Part shown: positions 7,985 to 16,593 of the stretch, in pieces
How positions within the stretch are numbered: position 1 is the stretch's first letter
Layout: each line of letters begins with the position of its first letter
DNA from: an uncultured Oscillospiraceae bacterium
GTDB lineage: Bacteria > Bacillota > Clostridia > Oscillospirales > Oscillospiraceae
Assembly (NCBI GenBank): GCA_934622035.1
Contig: CAKTVG010000029.1
Span: 1-28,397 of the forward strand
Direction of reading: 5' to 3'
DNA: 28,397 nucleotides
Position numbers and translations under genes: made by a program
The notes under the pieces: model-generated
What the model was told of the DNA's origin: nothing
The model's database searches: none
Seen by the model: only the letters and a program-made list of their open reading frames with translations

Positions 7985-8890
7985 TTATGAAATATCGGTC
8001 TCATGCTTGCCTACGCCGGCCGGCGGCTGGATATGCTTTACGCCGACGGCAAGCACGACCAGGGTCATGACATAGGGCAGCATCTGAATGAGCTGAGAGG
8101 AAGCGCCCTGCCCTTGCAAATAAATCTGCAAGGCTTCGCAGAAGCCAAACAACAGTGCAAAGGGCACGATGTGGCCGGGATTGTAGCGGCCAAGGATGGC
8201 AATCGCCACGGCGATATAGCCGCGTCCGGCGGTCATGCCGCGCACAAACATGTTCAGCTGGTCGAGCGACAAAAATGCACCGCCATAGCCTGCCAGCACG
8301 CCGCAGATCAACACGCCGGAATACTTCAGGCCATGCACCTTCAGGCCGACCGCGCTGGCAGCCTTCGGCTGTTCGCCTACCATACGCAGGCGCAGGCCGT
8401 ACCTCGTGCGGAAGAGGACGATCCAGCCGATCACCGCCACGGCGATCATAACGAAGAAGTTAAACGACTGCACATTCACGATGGGAATGGGCCCGCCGAT
8501 GGTGCTGTCAATGGAAGCAACCAGCTCGGAGGTTCCCTTGTTTTTCCAAATTACCTGCATCAGAAGGGTCGTCGCCGCCGTCGCCAGCAGGTTCAGACCG
8601 ATGCCGCTGATGACCTGGTTCATACGGTAGCGGACGCACAGCACCGCGTGGCACAGCGCAATCAGCACGCCGCCCAGGATGCCGCACAGCAGGCCGACTG
8701 CCACACTGTTCGTATAATAGGAGCCAACCACGGCACAGAAAGCGCCGCACATCATCATGCTTTCCAGACCCAGCGCCATAACACCGCCGCGAACGGAGAA
8801 AGCGCCGCCGATGGAGGTAAAGATCAGCGGTGTTGCCATGTACACCGTGGAGCCAAGAATTGGGATAAGATAGGTCAGTAAAAACTGCAT
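7985..8890 (-). CDS. ABC transporter permease, BMP/nucleoside type (NupQ/YufQ-like)
   Basis: A 301-residue inner-membrane permease of the branched-chain amino acid/sugar class (BPD_transp_2). About eight to nine hydrophobic segments are visible, including ALGLESMMMCGAFCAVV near residue 40-55, the region that resembles the 'GxEGxM..GA' stretch of NupQ and YufQ. It ends in LVVLAVGVKHIQPPAGVG. The start is 3 bp after the stop of the first permease. Together with that permease it forms the heteromeric channel of the importer encoded by the four genes 7985-12615. Ligand assignment to nucleosides rests on family (NupNOPQ of Bacillus) and not on specific residues. Confidence 0.88.
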   Translation of the reverse strand: MQFLLTYLIPILGSTVYMATPLIFTSIGGAFSVRGGVMALGLESMMMCGAFCAVVGSYYTNSVAVGLLCGILGGVLIALCHAVLCVRYRMNQVISGIGLNLLATAATTLLMQVIWKNKGTSELVASIDSTIGGPIPIVNVQSFNFFVMIAVAVIGWIVLFRTRYGLRLRMVGEQPKAASAVGLKVHGLKYSGVLICGVLAGYGGAFLSLDQLNMFVRGMTAGRGYIAVAIAILGRYNPGHIVPFALLFGFCEALQIYLQGQGASSQLIQMLPYVMTLVVLAVGVKHIQPPAGVGKHETDIS

Positions 8891-8893
8891 TTT

Positions 8894-9964
8894 TTAAACC
8901 CTCCTCTTTCTGCGCAGCCGCTTTTCCGGGGAAATATGGAAAATATCACGGATCAGCAGAGGCGCAGCGACCAGAATGACGACCATGGCCTGAATCACGT
9001 CTACAAATTCCACGGGAACGCTCGTGATGCGGTTGAGCTCAGAAGCGCCGGTGCTCAGCATACCGAAGATGGAACCGGCCAGAATGACGCCCAAGGGGCT
9101 GTCCGAGGCCAGCGCCGCGACCGCAATGCCGTTGAAGCCATAGCCGGGAGAAAAATTGTTGAGCAGACGGCGGTCAACGCCAAGCACCTGATTTGCACCG
9201 GCAAGCCCCGCAATACCGCCGGAGACGCACATGGCAATGATCATCACCCTGCCGATGCTGATGCCTGCCGTTTCCGAGGCTTTCCGATTCAGTCCCACGC
9301 AGCGGATCTCGTAGCCGAGGACAGTATGAGAGAGGAACCAATGCACGAAAATACAGGCTGCAATGGCGATAAAAATGGCGATGCTCAGCTGATATTGCTG
9401 GAAAATGCGCGGGAGCTGCGCGGTTGCGAGCACGCGCTCGCTCTGCGCCGTGCCGCTGCCCTCAGCGAGCATGGGGCCGTTGAGAAGGTACCCGACAATG
9501 CAGGTTGCGATCGTATTGAGCATAACGCCTGCAACGACTTCGTTCGAGCCAAACTTTACCTTCAAAAAGCCGATGATACCACCGTAGGCAGCGCCGAAGG
9601 CAAAGGCTGCAAGAATGGTCAGAGGAAGATGCAGCGCGGTCGGGAGGCCCAGATCGAGCGTGCCGAGCAGAGCGGCGCCGAGCGCGCCCATGTACATCTG
9701 TCCCTCCACACCGAGGTTGATGAGAGATGCCTTCTTCGCGAAGGTGTAGGCAAGACCGGTGAAAATCAGCGGCGTCGCCTGCACAAAGGTATTGACAATA
9801 CCGCGCAGGGAGCCAAATGCGCCGGTCAGGATTGCAGCATAAGCCTCAAAGGGGTTGTAGCCGCAGGCAGCCATAATCAGCGCGCTGAGCACGATGGAGA
9901 CAAAAAACGCGGCAACCGGCAGGACGGGGCCGTTTAATTGATGCAGCTGCTTCCATTTTTTCAT
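8894..9964 (-). CDS. ABC transporter permease, BMP/nucleoside type (NupP/YufP-like)
   Basis: A 356-residue integral membrane protein with a basic N-terminus (MKKWKQ), a first transmembrane helix at about 14-34 and roughly ten hydrophobic segments. LINLGVEGQMYMGALGAALLG is the signature stretch of the NupP/YufP group of permeases, longer than the NupQ partner as usual. The start overlaps the ATPase stop by 4 bp (ATGA). Two different permeases following one double ATPase is the standard order for BMP-dependent importers. Confidence 0.88.
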   Translation of the reverse strand: MKKWKQLHQLNGPVLPVAAFFVSIVLSALIMAACGYNPFEAYAAILTGAFGSLRGIVNTFVQATPLIFTGLAYTFAKKASLINLGVEGQMYMGALGAALLGTLDLGLPTALHLPLTILAAFAFGAAYGGIIGFLKVKFGSNEVVAGVMLNTIATCIVGYLLNGPMLAEGSGTAQSERVLATAQLPRIFQQYQLSIAIFIAIAACIFVHWFLSHTVLGYEIRCVGLNRKASETAGISIGRVMIIAMCVSGGIAGLAGANQVLGVDRRLLNNFSPGYGFNGIAVAALASDSPLGVILAGSIFGMLSTGASELNRITSVPVEFVDVIQAMVVILVAAPLLIRDIFHISPEKRLRRKRRV

Positions 9965-11481
9965 GCTTCCGCCTCCGTTTCCCGTTTGCCGCCGGTCATC
10001 AGCAGACCGAGCTGCATTTCATCCCAGGTGTCATATGCGCCCTCTGCAACAATCCGACCCTCGTAGATTACCGCAATCCGGTCGCTTAACCGCCGGACCT
10101 CATCCAGGTCTGCGGAAACCAACAGGATTGCCTTTCCGCTGTCTCGCAGGTCGAGCAGATGGTTGTGGATCAATTCCTGTGCGCCGACATCGACGCCGCG
10201 CGTCGGCTGCGCCGCAATCAACACATCCGGGTCCTCGCTGAAAACGCGGGCGACGACCACCTTTTGCTGGTTGCCGCCGGAGAGCGAGCTGCACAGCTCT
10301 GTAACGCTGGGCGTTTTTACCTGATACTCCTCCGCTTCCTTCTGGGCAAAGGCGCGGATGGCCGCACTCCTTCGGACGCCGCGGCGGCAGAAGGCCGGGC
10401 GGCGATGATAGCCGAGGATCATATTGTCCTCAATGGACATCGGCGTGATCATTCCGCGCGCCAGACGGTCCTCCGGAATGTGACCGACACCGGCTGCCAG
10501 AAAAGCCGCAGCGCGCCCGGAGAGCCGTTTGCCATCCTTTGACAGCTCCATCTCGTCCGGCTTGCGCAGTCCTGTCAGGATTTCGATCAGCTCTGTCTGT
10601 CCGTTGCCTTCAATTCCGGCAATTCCAAGAATCTCTCCGCGCTTCACATGCAGAGAAACGTCCTGCAAGACCGGAACATTTTTCACCTTCAGGTTCAGGT
10701 GCTTGACTTCGTAGGCGGTTTCCCCGACGCACTGGCTGCGGCGGGTATAGTTCAGGTCAATTCTGCGGCCAACCATCATCAGCGCCAGATCGTTGATGGT
10801 GCAATCCTTTGCCGCAAGGCCCTGGTTGATCATCACGCCGCTTCGCAGAACGGAGACGCGGTCTGCAATTTCTGCCGTTTCGCGCAGCTTATGGGTAATA
10901 ATGATGATGCTTTTTCCTTCAGCCCGCAAACCGCGCAGGACCTCAAACAGCTGCTGTACCTCCTGCGGCGTCAGAACGGCCGTCGGCTCGTCAAGAATCA
11001 GAACCTTAGCGCCGCGGTAGAGCGCCTTCAGGATTTCCACGCGCTGCTGCTCTCCGACGGAGAGCGTCTGTACCTTCTGCCCGGCATGCAGATGAAAGTG
11101 GAACCGGTCGATCAGCTCCTGCACGCGGCGGTTCGCCGCGCGGCGATCCAGAAACGGGCCGTGCACGGGCTCACAGCCGACGATAACATTTTCCGCCACG
11201 CTCATCACCGGCGTGAGCATAAAATGTTGGTGCACCATGCCGATGCCGAGCGAAATCGCATGCGCGGCGCGATCAATTTGTACCGGCTTGCCGGAAACGA
11301 GAATCTCACCCTCATCCGGCGCCGTCATACCGTAAAGGACGTTCATCAGTGTTGATTTACCCGCGCCGTTTTCGCCCAGCAGAGAATGAATCTCGCCTTC
11401 TGCCACGGAAAAATCCACATGGTCCAGAGCAAGAACGCCCGGATACTGCTTCGTTATCCCGCGCATTTCAATTACATTCAT
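9961..11481 (-). CDS. ABC transporter ATP-binding protein, double-domain (NupO/YufO-like)
   Basis: A 506-residue peripheral ATPase with two fused nucleotide-binding domains that powers the importer. Domain 1 is canonical: Walker A GENGAGKST (36-44), signature LSVGEQQ (140-146), Walker B LILDEPTA (161-168). Domain 2 is degenerate, as is normal in this class: GIEGNGQTE (289-297) lacks the Walker A lysine and the Walker B region reads LIAAQPTRG (421-429) with Gln in place of Glu, while the signature LSGGNQQ (400-406) is intact. GGGAGA lies 9 nt before ATG 11481. A hairpin between this gene and bmpA (11511-11539) probably lowers its expression relative to the binding protein. Confidence 0.92.
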   Translation of the reverse strand: MNVIEMRGITKQYPGVLALDHVDFSVAEGEIHSLLGENGAGKSTLMNVLYGMTAPDEGEILVSGKPVQIDRAAHAISLGIGMVHQHFMLTPVMSVAENVIVGCEPVHGPFLDRRAANRRVQELIDRFHFHLHAGQKVQTLSVGEQQRVEILKALYRGAKVLILDEPTAVLTPQEVQQLFEVLRGLRAEGKSIIIITHKLRETAEIADRVSVLRSGVMINQGLAAKDCTINDLALMMVGRRIDLNYTRRSQCVGETAYEVKHLNLKVKNVPVLQDVSLHVKRGEILGIAGIEGNGQTELIEILTGLRKPDEMELSKDGKRLSGRAAAFLAAGVGHIPEDRLARGMITPMSIEDNMILGYHRRPAFCRRGVRRSAAIRAFAQKEAEEYQVKTPSVTELCSSLSGGNQQKVVVARVFSEDPDVLIAAQPTRGVDVGAQELIHNHLLDLRDSGKAILLVSADLDEVRRLSDRIAVIYEGRIVAEGAYDTWDEMQLGLLMTGGKRETEAEA

Positions 11482-11510
11482 TTCAGAGATTCTCCCTTCA
11501 TGTAGAGAAA

Positions 11511-11539
11511 GGGAGAGGATAACGGGCGTATCCCCTCCC
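11511..11539 (-). terminator. Partial terminator between binding protein and ATPase genes
   Basis: On the minus strand GGGAGGGGATA and TATCCTCTCCC form an 11-bp stem (one G-U pair) around a 7-nt loop, followed by TTTCTCT. Such intercistronic hairpins after binding-protein genes commonly let only part of the transcription continue to ATPase and permease genes. Confidence 0.55.
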
Positions 11540-11550
11540 TATGAGAAATC

Positions 11551-12615
11551 TTATTTGCCGTACTGATTTGCAGCGGCCCAGGCGTCGATTTCATCCATCG
11601 ACTCCGGCGGGACGAGCTTGCCGCTGATGACCATTTCCTGAATCTCGGTCAGCGCGGCCTGAATGTCCTCGGGCAGGGTGACATTGGACTGGGAAGCGTC
11701 GTAGCCGACGGCACCTTCGGCGATGCCGGAAATCTTGAAGCCTGCGGTCCAGGTGCCGTCTACAAGTGCCTTGACCTCATTGTAGACCATTTCGTTGACC
11801 TTACGGGCAGCGGTCGCGGCAATGTGGTCGGGAACCAGATAGTTGACGTTTGCGCCGACGCCGAAGCTGTAGCGGTTTGCTTCTGCGGAGGCATTGTAGA
11901 TGCCGATGCCGCTTGCGCCGGCAATGGCCTGAATAAAGTCAGCGCCCTGATTGTACATGCTCAGTGCGAATTCCTTGCCCTTGCCCGGGTCGTTGAAGCT
12001 GTCCACGTTGCCTTCCAGCACGGTGACATCGGGATTGACATACTTTGCGCCGGCGATATAGCCGACAACGCCCTTACGCAGGGAGGGGTTTTCCTGGCCG
12101 ATGATGACGCCAATGATGTTCTGTTCCTTGTTGGCAAATTCCATGTCGCTCTTCGTGCCGAGGCCCGCGAGGACGCCGGTCATGAAGGTCTGCTCCTGCC
12201 ACTTGGTAGCGACGGCGCTGACATTGTCGAGCTCGAGATAGGAGTCAATGTGGGAGAATTTCTGGTTCGGGAAGTCTGCTGCAACCTCTGTGATCGCGTC
12301 GCTCATGTCGGTGCCAAGGCCAACGATCAGGTCGTAGTCGCCGGATTCGCACATTGTGCGCAGATTCGGGGTATAATCGCTGATGGTTTCCGGTTCAAGA
12401 TAATCAAAGGTAATGCCAAGATCGGTCTGTGCCTGCTGCATGCCCTCGTAGGCCATGTCGTTGAAGTTCTTGTCGCCGAGGCCGCCGGTGCCAAGCACGA
12501 GGCCGACCTTTAACGTCTTCTCTTCGTCGTTCTTCTTTCCGTCCGTGCTGCATGCAACCGCGGCCAGCATCACAACGATGGCCAGCAGAAGCACCGCAAT
12601 TCTCTTTACTTTCAT
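11551..12615 (-). CDS. BMP-family substrate-binding lipoprotein
   Basis: A 354-residue membrane-anchored binding protein of the Med/BMP/PnrA family, whose studied members bind purine or other nucleosides. The N-terminus is a lipoprotein signal, MKVKRIAVLL... with lipobox AVAC and C22 as the lipidated residue. The mature protein has family landmarks: VGLVLGTGGLGDKNFNDMAY near residue 38-57, GLGTDMSDAI near 104, and GVGANVNYL-like strand near 267-275. The first gene of the operon; GGAGGG precedes ATG 12615, and a promoter lies at 12671-12699. The upstream two-component system is transcribed in the same direction and probably controls it. The ligand might also be a nucleoside-like or other compound, since some BMP proteins bind different molecules. 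Confidence 0.9.
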   Translation of the reverse strand: MKVKRIAVLLLAIVVMLAAVACSTDGKKNDEEKTLKVGLVLGTGGLGDKNFNDMAYEGMQQAQTDLGITFDYLEPETISDYTPNLRTMCESGDYDLIVGLGTDMSDAITEVAADFPNQKFSHIDSYLELDNVSAVATKWQEQTFMTGVLAGLGTKSDMEFANKEQNIIGVIIGQENPSLRKGVVGYIAGAKYVNPDVTVLEGNVDSFNDPGKGKEFALSMYNQGADFIQAIAGASGIGIYNASAEANRYSFGVGANVNYLVPDHIAATAARKVNEMVYNEVKALVDGTWTAGFKISGIAEGAVGYDASQSNVTLPEDIQAALTEIQEMVISGKLVPPESMDEIDAWAAANQYGK

Positions 12616-12670
12616 TTCAGGAAACCCTCCGTTTTTTGTTTTTGTAATGCGCCTTGCTCATTACTGCTTC

Positions 12671-12699
12671 ATTATAGTGAGACTGCCGCAGAGGAACAA
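12671..12699 (-). promoter_or_regulatory. Promoter of the BMP-DUF3604-yjjIW operon
   Basis: On the minus strand TTGTTC (12694-12699), 17 nt and a perfect TATAAT (12671-12676). The -35 box lies inside the 47-bp dyad at 12681-12727. The leader to the bmpA start is about 50 nt. Confidence 0.6.
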
Positions 12700-12727
12700 G
12701 GCAATTCCTTGTGCTTCTGTGGCAGTC
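12681..12727. promoter_or_regulatory. 47-bp dyad over the operon promoter
   Basis: The arms 12681-12701 and 12707-12727 are 18/21 complementary around CAATT. The dyad covers the -35 box of the bmpA promoter, so it may be an operator. Read on the plus strand it is followed by a T-rich run (12728-12742), so it may instead act as a terminator against antisense transcription. AATGTCAAAA (minus strand) occurs at 12728-12737 and again at 12789-12798, with an inverted TGTCAT at 12781-12786; these are candidate sites for the AraC-type regulator. Confidence 0.45.
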
Positions 12728-12785
12728 TTTTGACATTTTTTTCGTGCGCATCGTGCGAATGGGAGTATCTTGCGGAAAGATGTCA

Positions 12786-14255
12786 TTATTTTGACATTCT
12801 CTCCTGCTCCGGCGTAATACCAAGGTACTTTTTATACAGCCTTCCGAAGTAGCCGGGAGTGGTATAGCCGACCCTGCACGCAATTTCCCCGACGCTCAGA
12901 TCGGTGCGCCGCAGAAGCTCCTGTGCGCGCTCCAGCCGGTAGAGCGTCAAATAAACGCTGAAATTCTCCCCAACCTCCGCCTTGAACTGACGGCTGAAAT
13001 ACTCCGGCGAGCGGTAGAGCGCCTGCGCAACTCGTGCCAGAGGCAGCTCCTCGGTATAATGTTGATGGATATAGAGCAGCGCATCGCGGATCACAGCGGA
13101 ATATTGCGTTTGATACGCCTGCCGGATTTGCATCAGCAGCTGATTAGCCTGGTCCCGGCACTTTGCAAGGGTATCAGGCAGCTCGCTGCCCTGCCGTCCC
13201 GGAGAACCGAATTCGCGCTCATAGTGCTCCTCGATAAAAATGACCATGCGGTGGCAGCGTTCGATTGCCCAGGAAATATCCCCGGCATGCGGCCGGGCAA
13301 GCATGTCAAACCAGCGCGCCAAAAAGCCTTCCATTTCGGTCAGTCGATTTGCCGCAATCAGATTCATGCACTCCCGGCAGCCGGTCAGAATCTCCTCGCG
13401 ATCCAGCGGCGGATAAGAACAAAGCTCTGAATACAGGATGCGCTCCCGCAGCGGAAAGAAAAATCCCGCACGCTGCGCGACGGCAGACTCGCTCAGAAGA
13501 CGCATAAAGGCGGAAGCGTTCTCTGCCTCGGTGCTGATGCCGACACGGCGTTTTCCGCGCAGCAGGGACAGCAAGGCCTGCCCGGCCTCGTCGAGCTTCT
13601 CGGCCTGCACAACGAAGTATTCATACTGCTTTTCGCAGGCAACAAGGATCTGTGCACCCGTCTGCGCACAGCATGCGTCGGCGATCCGGGTCAGCTCCAG
13701 CCAGCCCTGTGGGGAGTTCCGATTTTCAACGCAGTAGAGCTGCATGGGAAGCCGGGGCGAAACGCCCTTTTCCTCCAGATATTTTTCCGGGGCGTCGCGA
13801 TGCTGCGCAACGTTATAAATCTCATAAAGGTCGAAATGCCCGCTCGGGAAGAAATCGTTCACTTTGATGCTGCGGCAATGCTTCGCACGCTCCATCGTCT
13901 CGTCCAGTATTTTCAGAATATCCGTGGAGCGCATTTCGGATTTCAAAATATACTCTGCCGCGCCAAGTGAAAGCGCCTGCTTTGCATAGGAGAAATCTGC
14001 ATAGTTTGTCAGAATCACGAAACGCGTGAACGGCAGCTCCGTACGCATTCGCCGGATGAGCTCCAGTCCGTCCATATTCGGCATGCAGATATCCGTGAAG
14101 ACGATATCCGGCCGCTGGCTGAGCAGCAGCTCGCAGGCCTCCGCACCGTTGGCGGCGGTGCAGACGGCGTAGTCCGGCGACGCGCCGGAAATGCAATAGA
14201 CCAGCCACTCACGAATGGGCGCCTCGTCGTCGATCACGGCGACTTTCAATTGCAT
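12786..14255 (-). CDS. YesN-type response regulator with AraC DNA-binding domain
   Basis: A 489-residue cytoplasmic transcription regulator. Residues 1-120 are a receiver domain with acidic pair D9/D10, phosphoacceptor D55 (FTDICMPNMDG) and switch lysine K105 (ILKSE). A long, poorly conserved middle part (about 125-385) resembles the linker of YesN-like proteins. The last 100 residues hold two helix-turn-helix units of the AraC family (AQALYRSPEYFSRQFK and IACRVGYTTPGYFGRLYKKYLG). ATG 14255, with AGGAGG 8 nt upstream, is favoured over an upstream start at 14357; it overlaps the kinase gene by 10 bp. The partner is the kinase encoded just upstream. Target is probably the transporter operon that starts 170 bp downstream. 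Confidence 0.92.
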   Translation of the reverse strand: MQLKVAVIDDEAPIREWLVYCISGASPDYAVCTAANGAEACELLLSQRPDIVFTDICMPNMDGLELIRRMRTELPFTRFVILTNYADFSYAKQALSLGAAEYILKSEMRSTDILKILDETMERAKHCRSIKVNDFFPSGHFDLYEIYNVAQHRDAPEKYLEEKGVSPRLPMQLYCVENRNSPQGWLELTRIADACCAQTGAQILVACEKQYEYFVVQAEKLDEAGQALLSLLRGKRRVGISTEAENASAFMRLLSESAVAQRAGFFFPLRERILYSELCSYPPLDREEILTGCRECMNLIAANRLTEMEGFLARWFDMLARPHAGDISWAIERCHRMVIFIEEHYEREFGSPGRQGSELPDTLAKCRDQANQLLMQIRQAYQTQYSAVIRDALLYIHQHYTEELPLARVAQALYRSPEYFSRQFKAEVGENFSVYLTLYRLERAQELLRRTDLSVGEIACRVGYTTPGYFGRLYKKYLGITPEQERMSK

Positions 14256-16000
14256 AACGATTCCTCCTTCTGCCCGGAAAACGGAAGCGTAAAGGTAATG
14301 CGGGTGCCGACGTTGAGCGTGCTTTCGATGCGCAGGCCGTACTGCGCGCCGTAGCACATCTGAATGCGTTCATGTACATTTCGCAGGCCGACATGATTCA
14401 GCGGCATATCCTTTTGCAGGATGGAGCGCTGCTGCTCGTCTGAAATGCCGACACCGTCGTCCTCAACGCACAGCTCCAGGGTGTCGCCTTGCCGTGCGGA
14501 ACGAATGATAATATGCGTAAACGCGCCTCCTGCGCCGTGGAAAATCGCATTTTCCACGATCGGCTGAAGAATCATCGAGGGGACATAGCAATCCTCGGTT
14601 TCCGGCGCGATCTCAAACGCAGCCTCAAATGTGTCCGGATAGCGATAGTTTTGCAGATTGACGTAATCCCTCAGCGTACTGATCTCCTCACGTAGGGGAA
14701 TAAACTCCGCAGAGCGGGAGAGCGTCCTGCGCAGCAGGCGGGAAAAATAGAAGATCATCTCCCCTGCTGCGTCCGCCTTCCCCATTTCGATCAGTAGGCG
14801 GGCGGAGGTCAGGGTATTGTGAATAAAATGCGTATTGATCTGAGAATGCAGAAAATCGATTTCCGCAATTCGCTTCCCCTGTTCGCTGCGGCGAACCTGA
14901 TCGATCAGATTCTGAAGCTGCTCTGCCATGTCGTTGAAGGATGCCTCGATATGTCCGTATTCGTCGTCGCCGCGCACCGGCACGCGAACGGACAGATCGC
15001 CCTCGCTGACCCGCGTCAGCGCTTTCTCTATCGTCTGCGTTCGCGCAGTGAGCTTTTGTGCGCCGAAGAGCAGCGCCAGCAGGCTGATGCCGCCGGTTGC
15101 GAGAATGACGCAGAGGAAGAGTGTTCGCACCTTGCCCAAGGCGGCAAAGGCAGTTTTGACAGACAGCTGTTCAAAAAGATACCATTCCGTCCCGGGAATC
15201 AGCTGAAACAGGATCAGATTTCCGTCCGTAATGCGGGAGGAAATCTTCTTTTTCTGATTTCGACGCAGCATCTCCGAAGGGTCGTAGCCGCAGAAGGCGC
15301 CGATGCACATCTTATCCTGCTGAGAGACGACGCTTCCCTCCTGCGTGGTGACCGCAAGCAGAACCTCGTCGTCCAGGTAGGAACGGTATTGAGAAAAGAA
15401 GAACAGCTCGGAGATATCCAGCACGACGATGCCGCGCAGATCTCCGCCGAAAAGCGTGCGGATGGGCAGCAGCATGCGGAAGGTATAGATCATTACGCCG
15501 CTTTCGCCCTTCCGGCATTCCGTCGGCAGGAGGAGGGATTCCGTGCTCGGGTCGCGCAGCGCGGCGCAGTCCGCACGCTCCATCAGGCTGACAAAGCTGG
15601 TGCTCTGCACATGATTATAGGCATCGGCATAAAGGCCGTTCGCGCCGTAGACCGCCACGTTGATCAGATTGACCGGACGCTGGTGGCTGCTGATGTACTC
15701 TGTGATGGATGTGCTGAGCAGAGCACTTGCACTTGCATTCCCGGCTTTGCCATCCGGCTCTTCCAGAAGGCCAAGCAGGCGGCTGTCTACGGAAAGCTGC
15801 TTGCCGAAGCTGCGAACGACGGAGATGCTGCTGCCAATGCTGGAAGCAACCTGCTTCAGCTGTGCGTCGTTCAGTCGGAAAAACTCCTCGCCGAGCAGTT
15901 GGCCCGTATATGCATAGATGAAAATCCCCGCCACCGTCAGCAGCGTCAGAAGAATCGCAAACAGAAGGCAGAAGATCCTCAGAGTATACGATCGTCCCAT
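14246..16000 (-). CDS. YesM-type membrane sensor histidine kinase
   Basis: A 584-residue sensor with two transmembrane helices (about 8-31 and 293-315) enclosing a 260-residue extracellular domain of dCache-like size. A HAMP linker (about 316-370) leads to the HisKA_7-like segment with phospho-His H391 in INTHFIHN (the family usually has INPHFLYN), then the ATPase domain with N-box QPIVENAIFHG (479-489), G1 DDGVGI and G2 VGLRNV. The start ATG 16000 follows GGGAGGAG by 5 nt. The stop overlaps the regulator gene. YesM-type kinases generally sense extracellular carbohydrates or their derivatives, often with a binding protein; here the neighbouring BMP lipoprotein may contribute, which is speculative. 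Confidence 0.92.
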   Translation of the reverse strand: MGRSYTLRIFCLLFAILLTLLTVAGIFIYAYTGQLLGEEFFRLNDAQLKQVASSIGSSISVVRSFGKQLSVDSRLLGLLEEPDGKAGNASASALLSTSITEYISSHQRPVNLINVAVYGANGLYADAYNHVQSTSFVSLMERADCAALRDPSTESLLLPTECRKGESGVMIYTFRMLLPIRTLFGGDLRGIVVLDISELFFFSQYRSYLDDEVLLAVTTQEGSVVSQQDKMCIGAFCGYDPSEMLRRNQKKKISSRITDGNLILFQLIPGTEWYLFEQLSVKTAFAALGKVRTLFLCVILATGGISLLALLFGAQKLTARTQTIEKALTRVSEGDLSVRVPVRGDDEYGHIEASFNDMAEQLQNLIDQVRRSEQGKRIAEIDFLHSQINTHFIHNTLTSARLLIEMGKADAAGEMIFYFSRLLRRTLSRSAEFIPLREEISTLRDYVNLQNYRYPDTFEAAFEIAPETEDCYVPSMILQPIVENAIFHGAGGAFTHIIIRSARQGDTLELCVEDDGVGISDEQQRSILQKDMPLNHVGLRNVHERIQMCYGAQYGLRIESTLNVGTRITFTLPFSGQKEESLCN

Positions 16001-16032
16001 GCTTTCTCCTCCCTTCCGCGCAGGCTAGGTCT

Positions 16033-16061
16033 ATTATAGCAGAATTCCGAAAAAATGCAAA
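16033..16061 (-). promoter_or_regulatory. Promoter of the two-component system
   Basis: Minus strand TTTGCA (16056-16061), 17-nt spacer, perfect TATAAT (16033-16038), about 25 nt before the kinase leader's ribosome site. Confidence 0.6.
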
Positions 16062-16087
16062 TTACAATCGGACGGAAAATGCACAGC

Positions 16088-16118
16088 AAAAAACCGGCAG
16101 ATTGCTCTGCCGGTTTTT
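16088..16118 (-). terminator. Terminator of the efp unit
   Basis: AAAAACCGGCAG (16089-16100) and CTGCCGGTTTTT (16107-16118) form a 12-bp stem with a 6-nt loop. On the minus strand it is followed by a further T, giving TTTTTT. It is 13 bp past the stop of the zinc-ribbon gene. Confidence 0.85.
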
Positions 16119-16130
16119 GTTATATTGCCA

Positions 16131-16565
16131 TTAAAGCTCGTCGTCCTCGTCGAATTCAAACTCGAGAGGCTCGCCGCACTTCGGGCAGTCGATCGATTCG
16201 TTCAGGAGCGTCTCCTCATCGACCTCGATGACCTCGCCGCACTTCGGGCAGGTGACCTCATAGACGGTGTCGTCTTCATAGTTGAAGTCGTCGCCATTGT
16301 CGTCCGAGAAATCGACGACATCGTCGTCCTCATCCTCGTCATCGTCGTCCATCAGGAATTCTTCGATGGCATCCAGATCCTCTTCGATCTCGTCCAGCTC
16401 ATCGGAAACCGCGATGGCGTTTTCCTCAAGATCGCTGATGGAGGAGGTCATATCCTGAAGCAGATCAACAATACCGGAGATCATCTTGCCCTCCGGGGTT
16501 TCCTTGCTGAGGTTCAGGCCGTCCATCAAGCCCTTCAGATATGCGGATTTTTCAGAGAGTGTCAT
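16131..16565 (-). CDS. CD1247 N-terminal-domain/zinc-ribbon acidic protein
   Basis: A 144-residue, very acidic protein. Residues 1-70 are helical (MTLSEKSAYLKGLMDGL...) and match the domain found in clostridial CD1247-like proteins. Residues 72-100 are almost only Asp and Glu. A zinc-ribbon follows with CPKC pairs (C106/C109 and C127/C130), and the tail is acidic again. No enzyme motif is visible. ATG 16565 follows AAAGGAG by 8 nt; starting 132 nt earlier would only read through the efp 3' end. The gene is 28 bp behind efp and shares its terminator. Function unknown; a regulatory or RNA-polymerase/ribosome-associated role is a guess from the acidic tract and ribbon. Confidence 0.8.
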   Translation of the reverse strand: MTLSEKSAYLKGLMDGLNLSKETPEGKMISGIVDLLQDMTSSISDLEENAIAVSDELDEIEEDLDAIEEFLMDDDDEDEDDDVVDFSDDNGDDFNYEDDTVYEVTCPKCGEVIEVDEETLLNESIDCPKCGEPLEFEFDEDDEL

Positions 16566-16593
16566 GCCGTAGCTCCTTTCAGTTGGCGTCCGA

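Noticed and set aside
14819..16039. Long open frame (406 codons) on the plus strand
   Set aside because: It is antisense to the sensor kinase gene, has no family signal or ribosome site, and arises from the GC-rich codon bias of the real gene.
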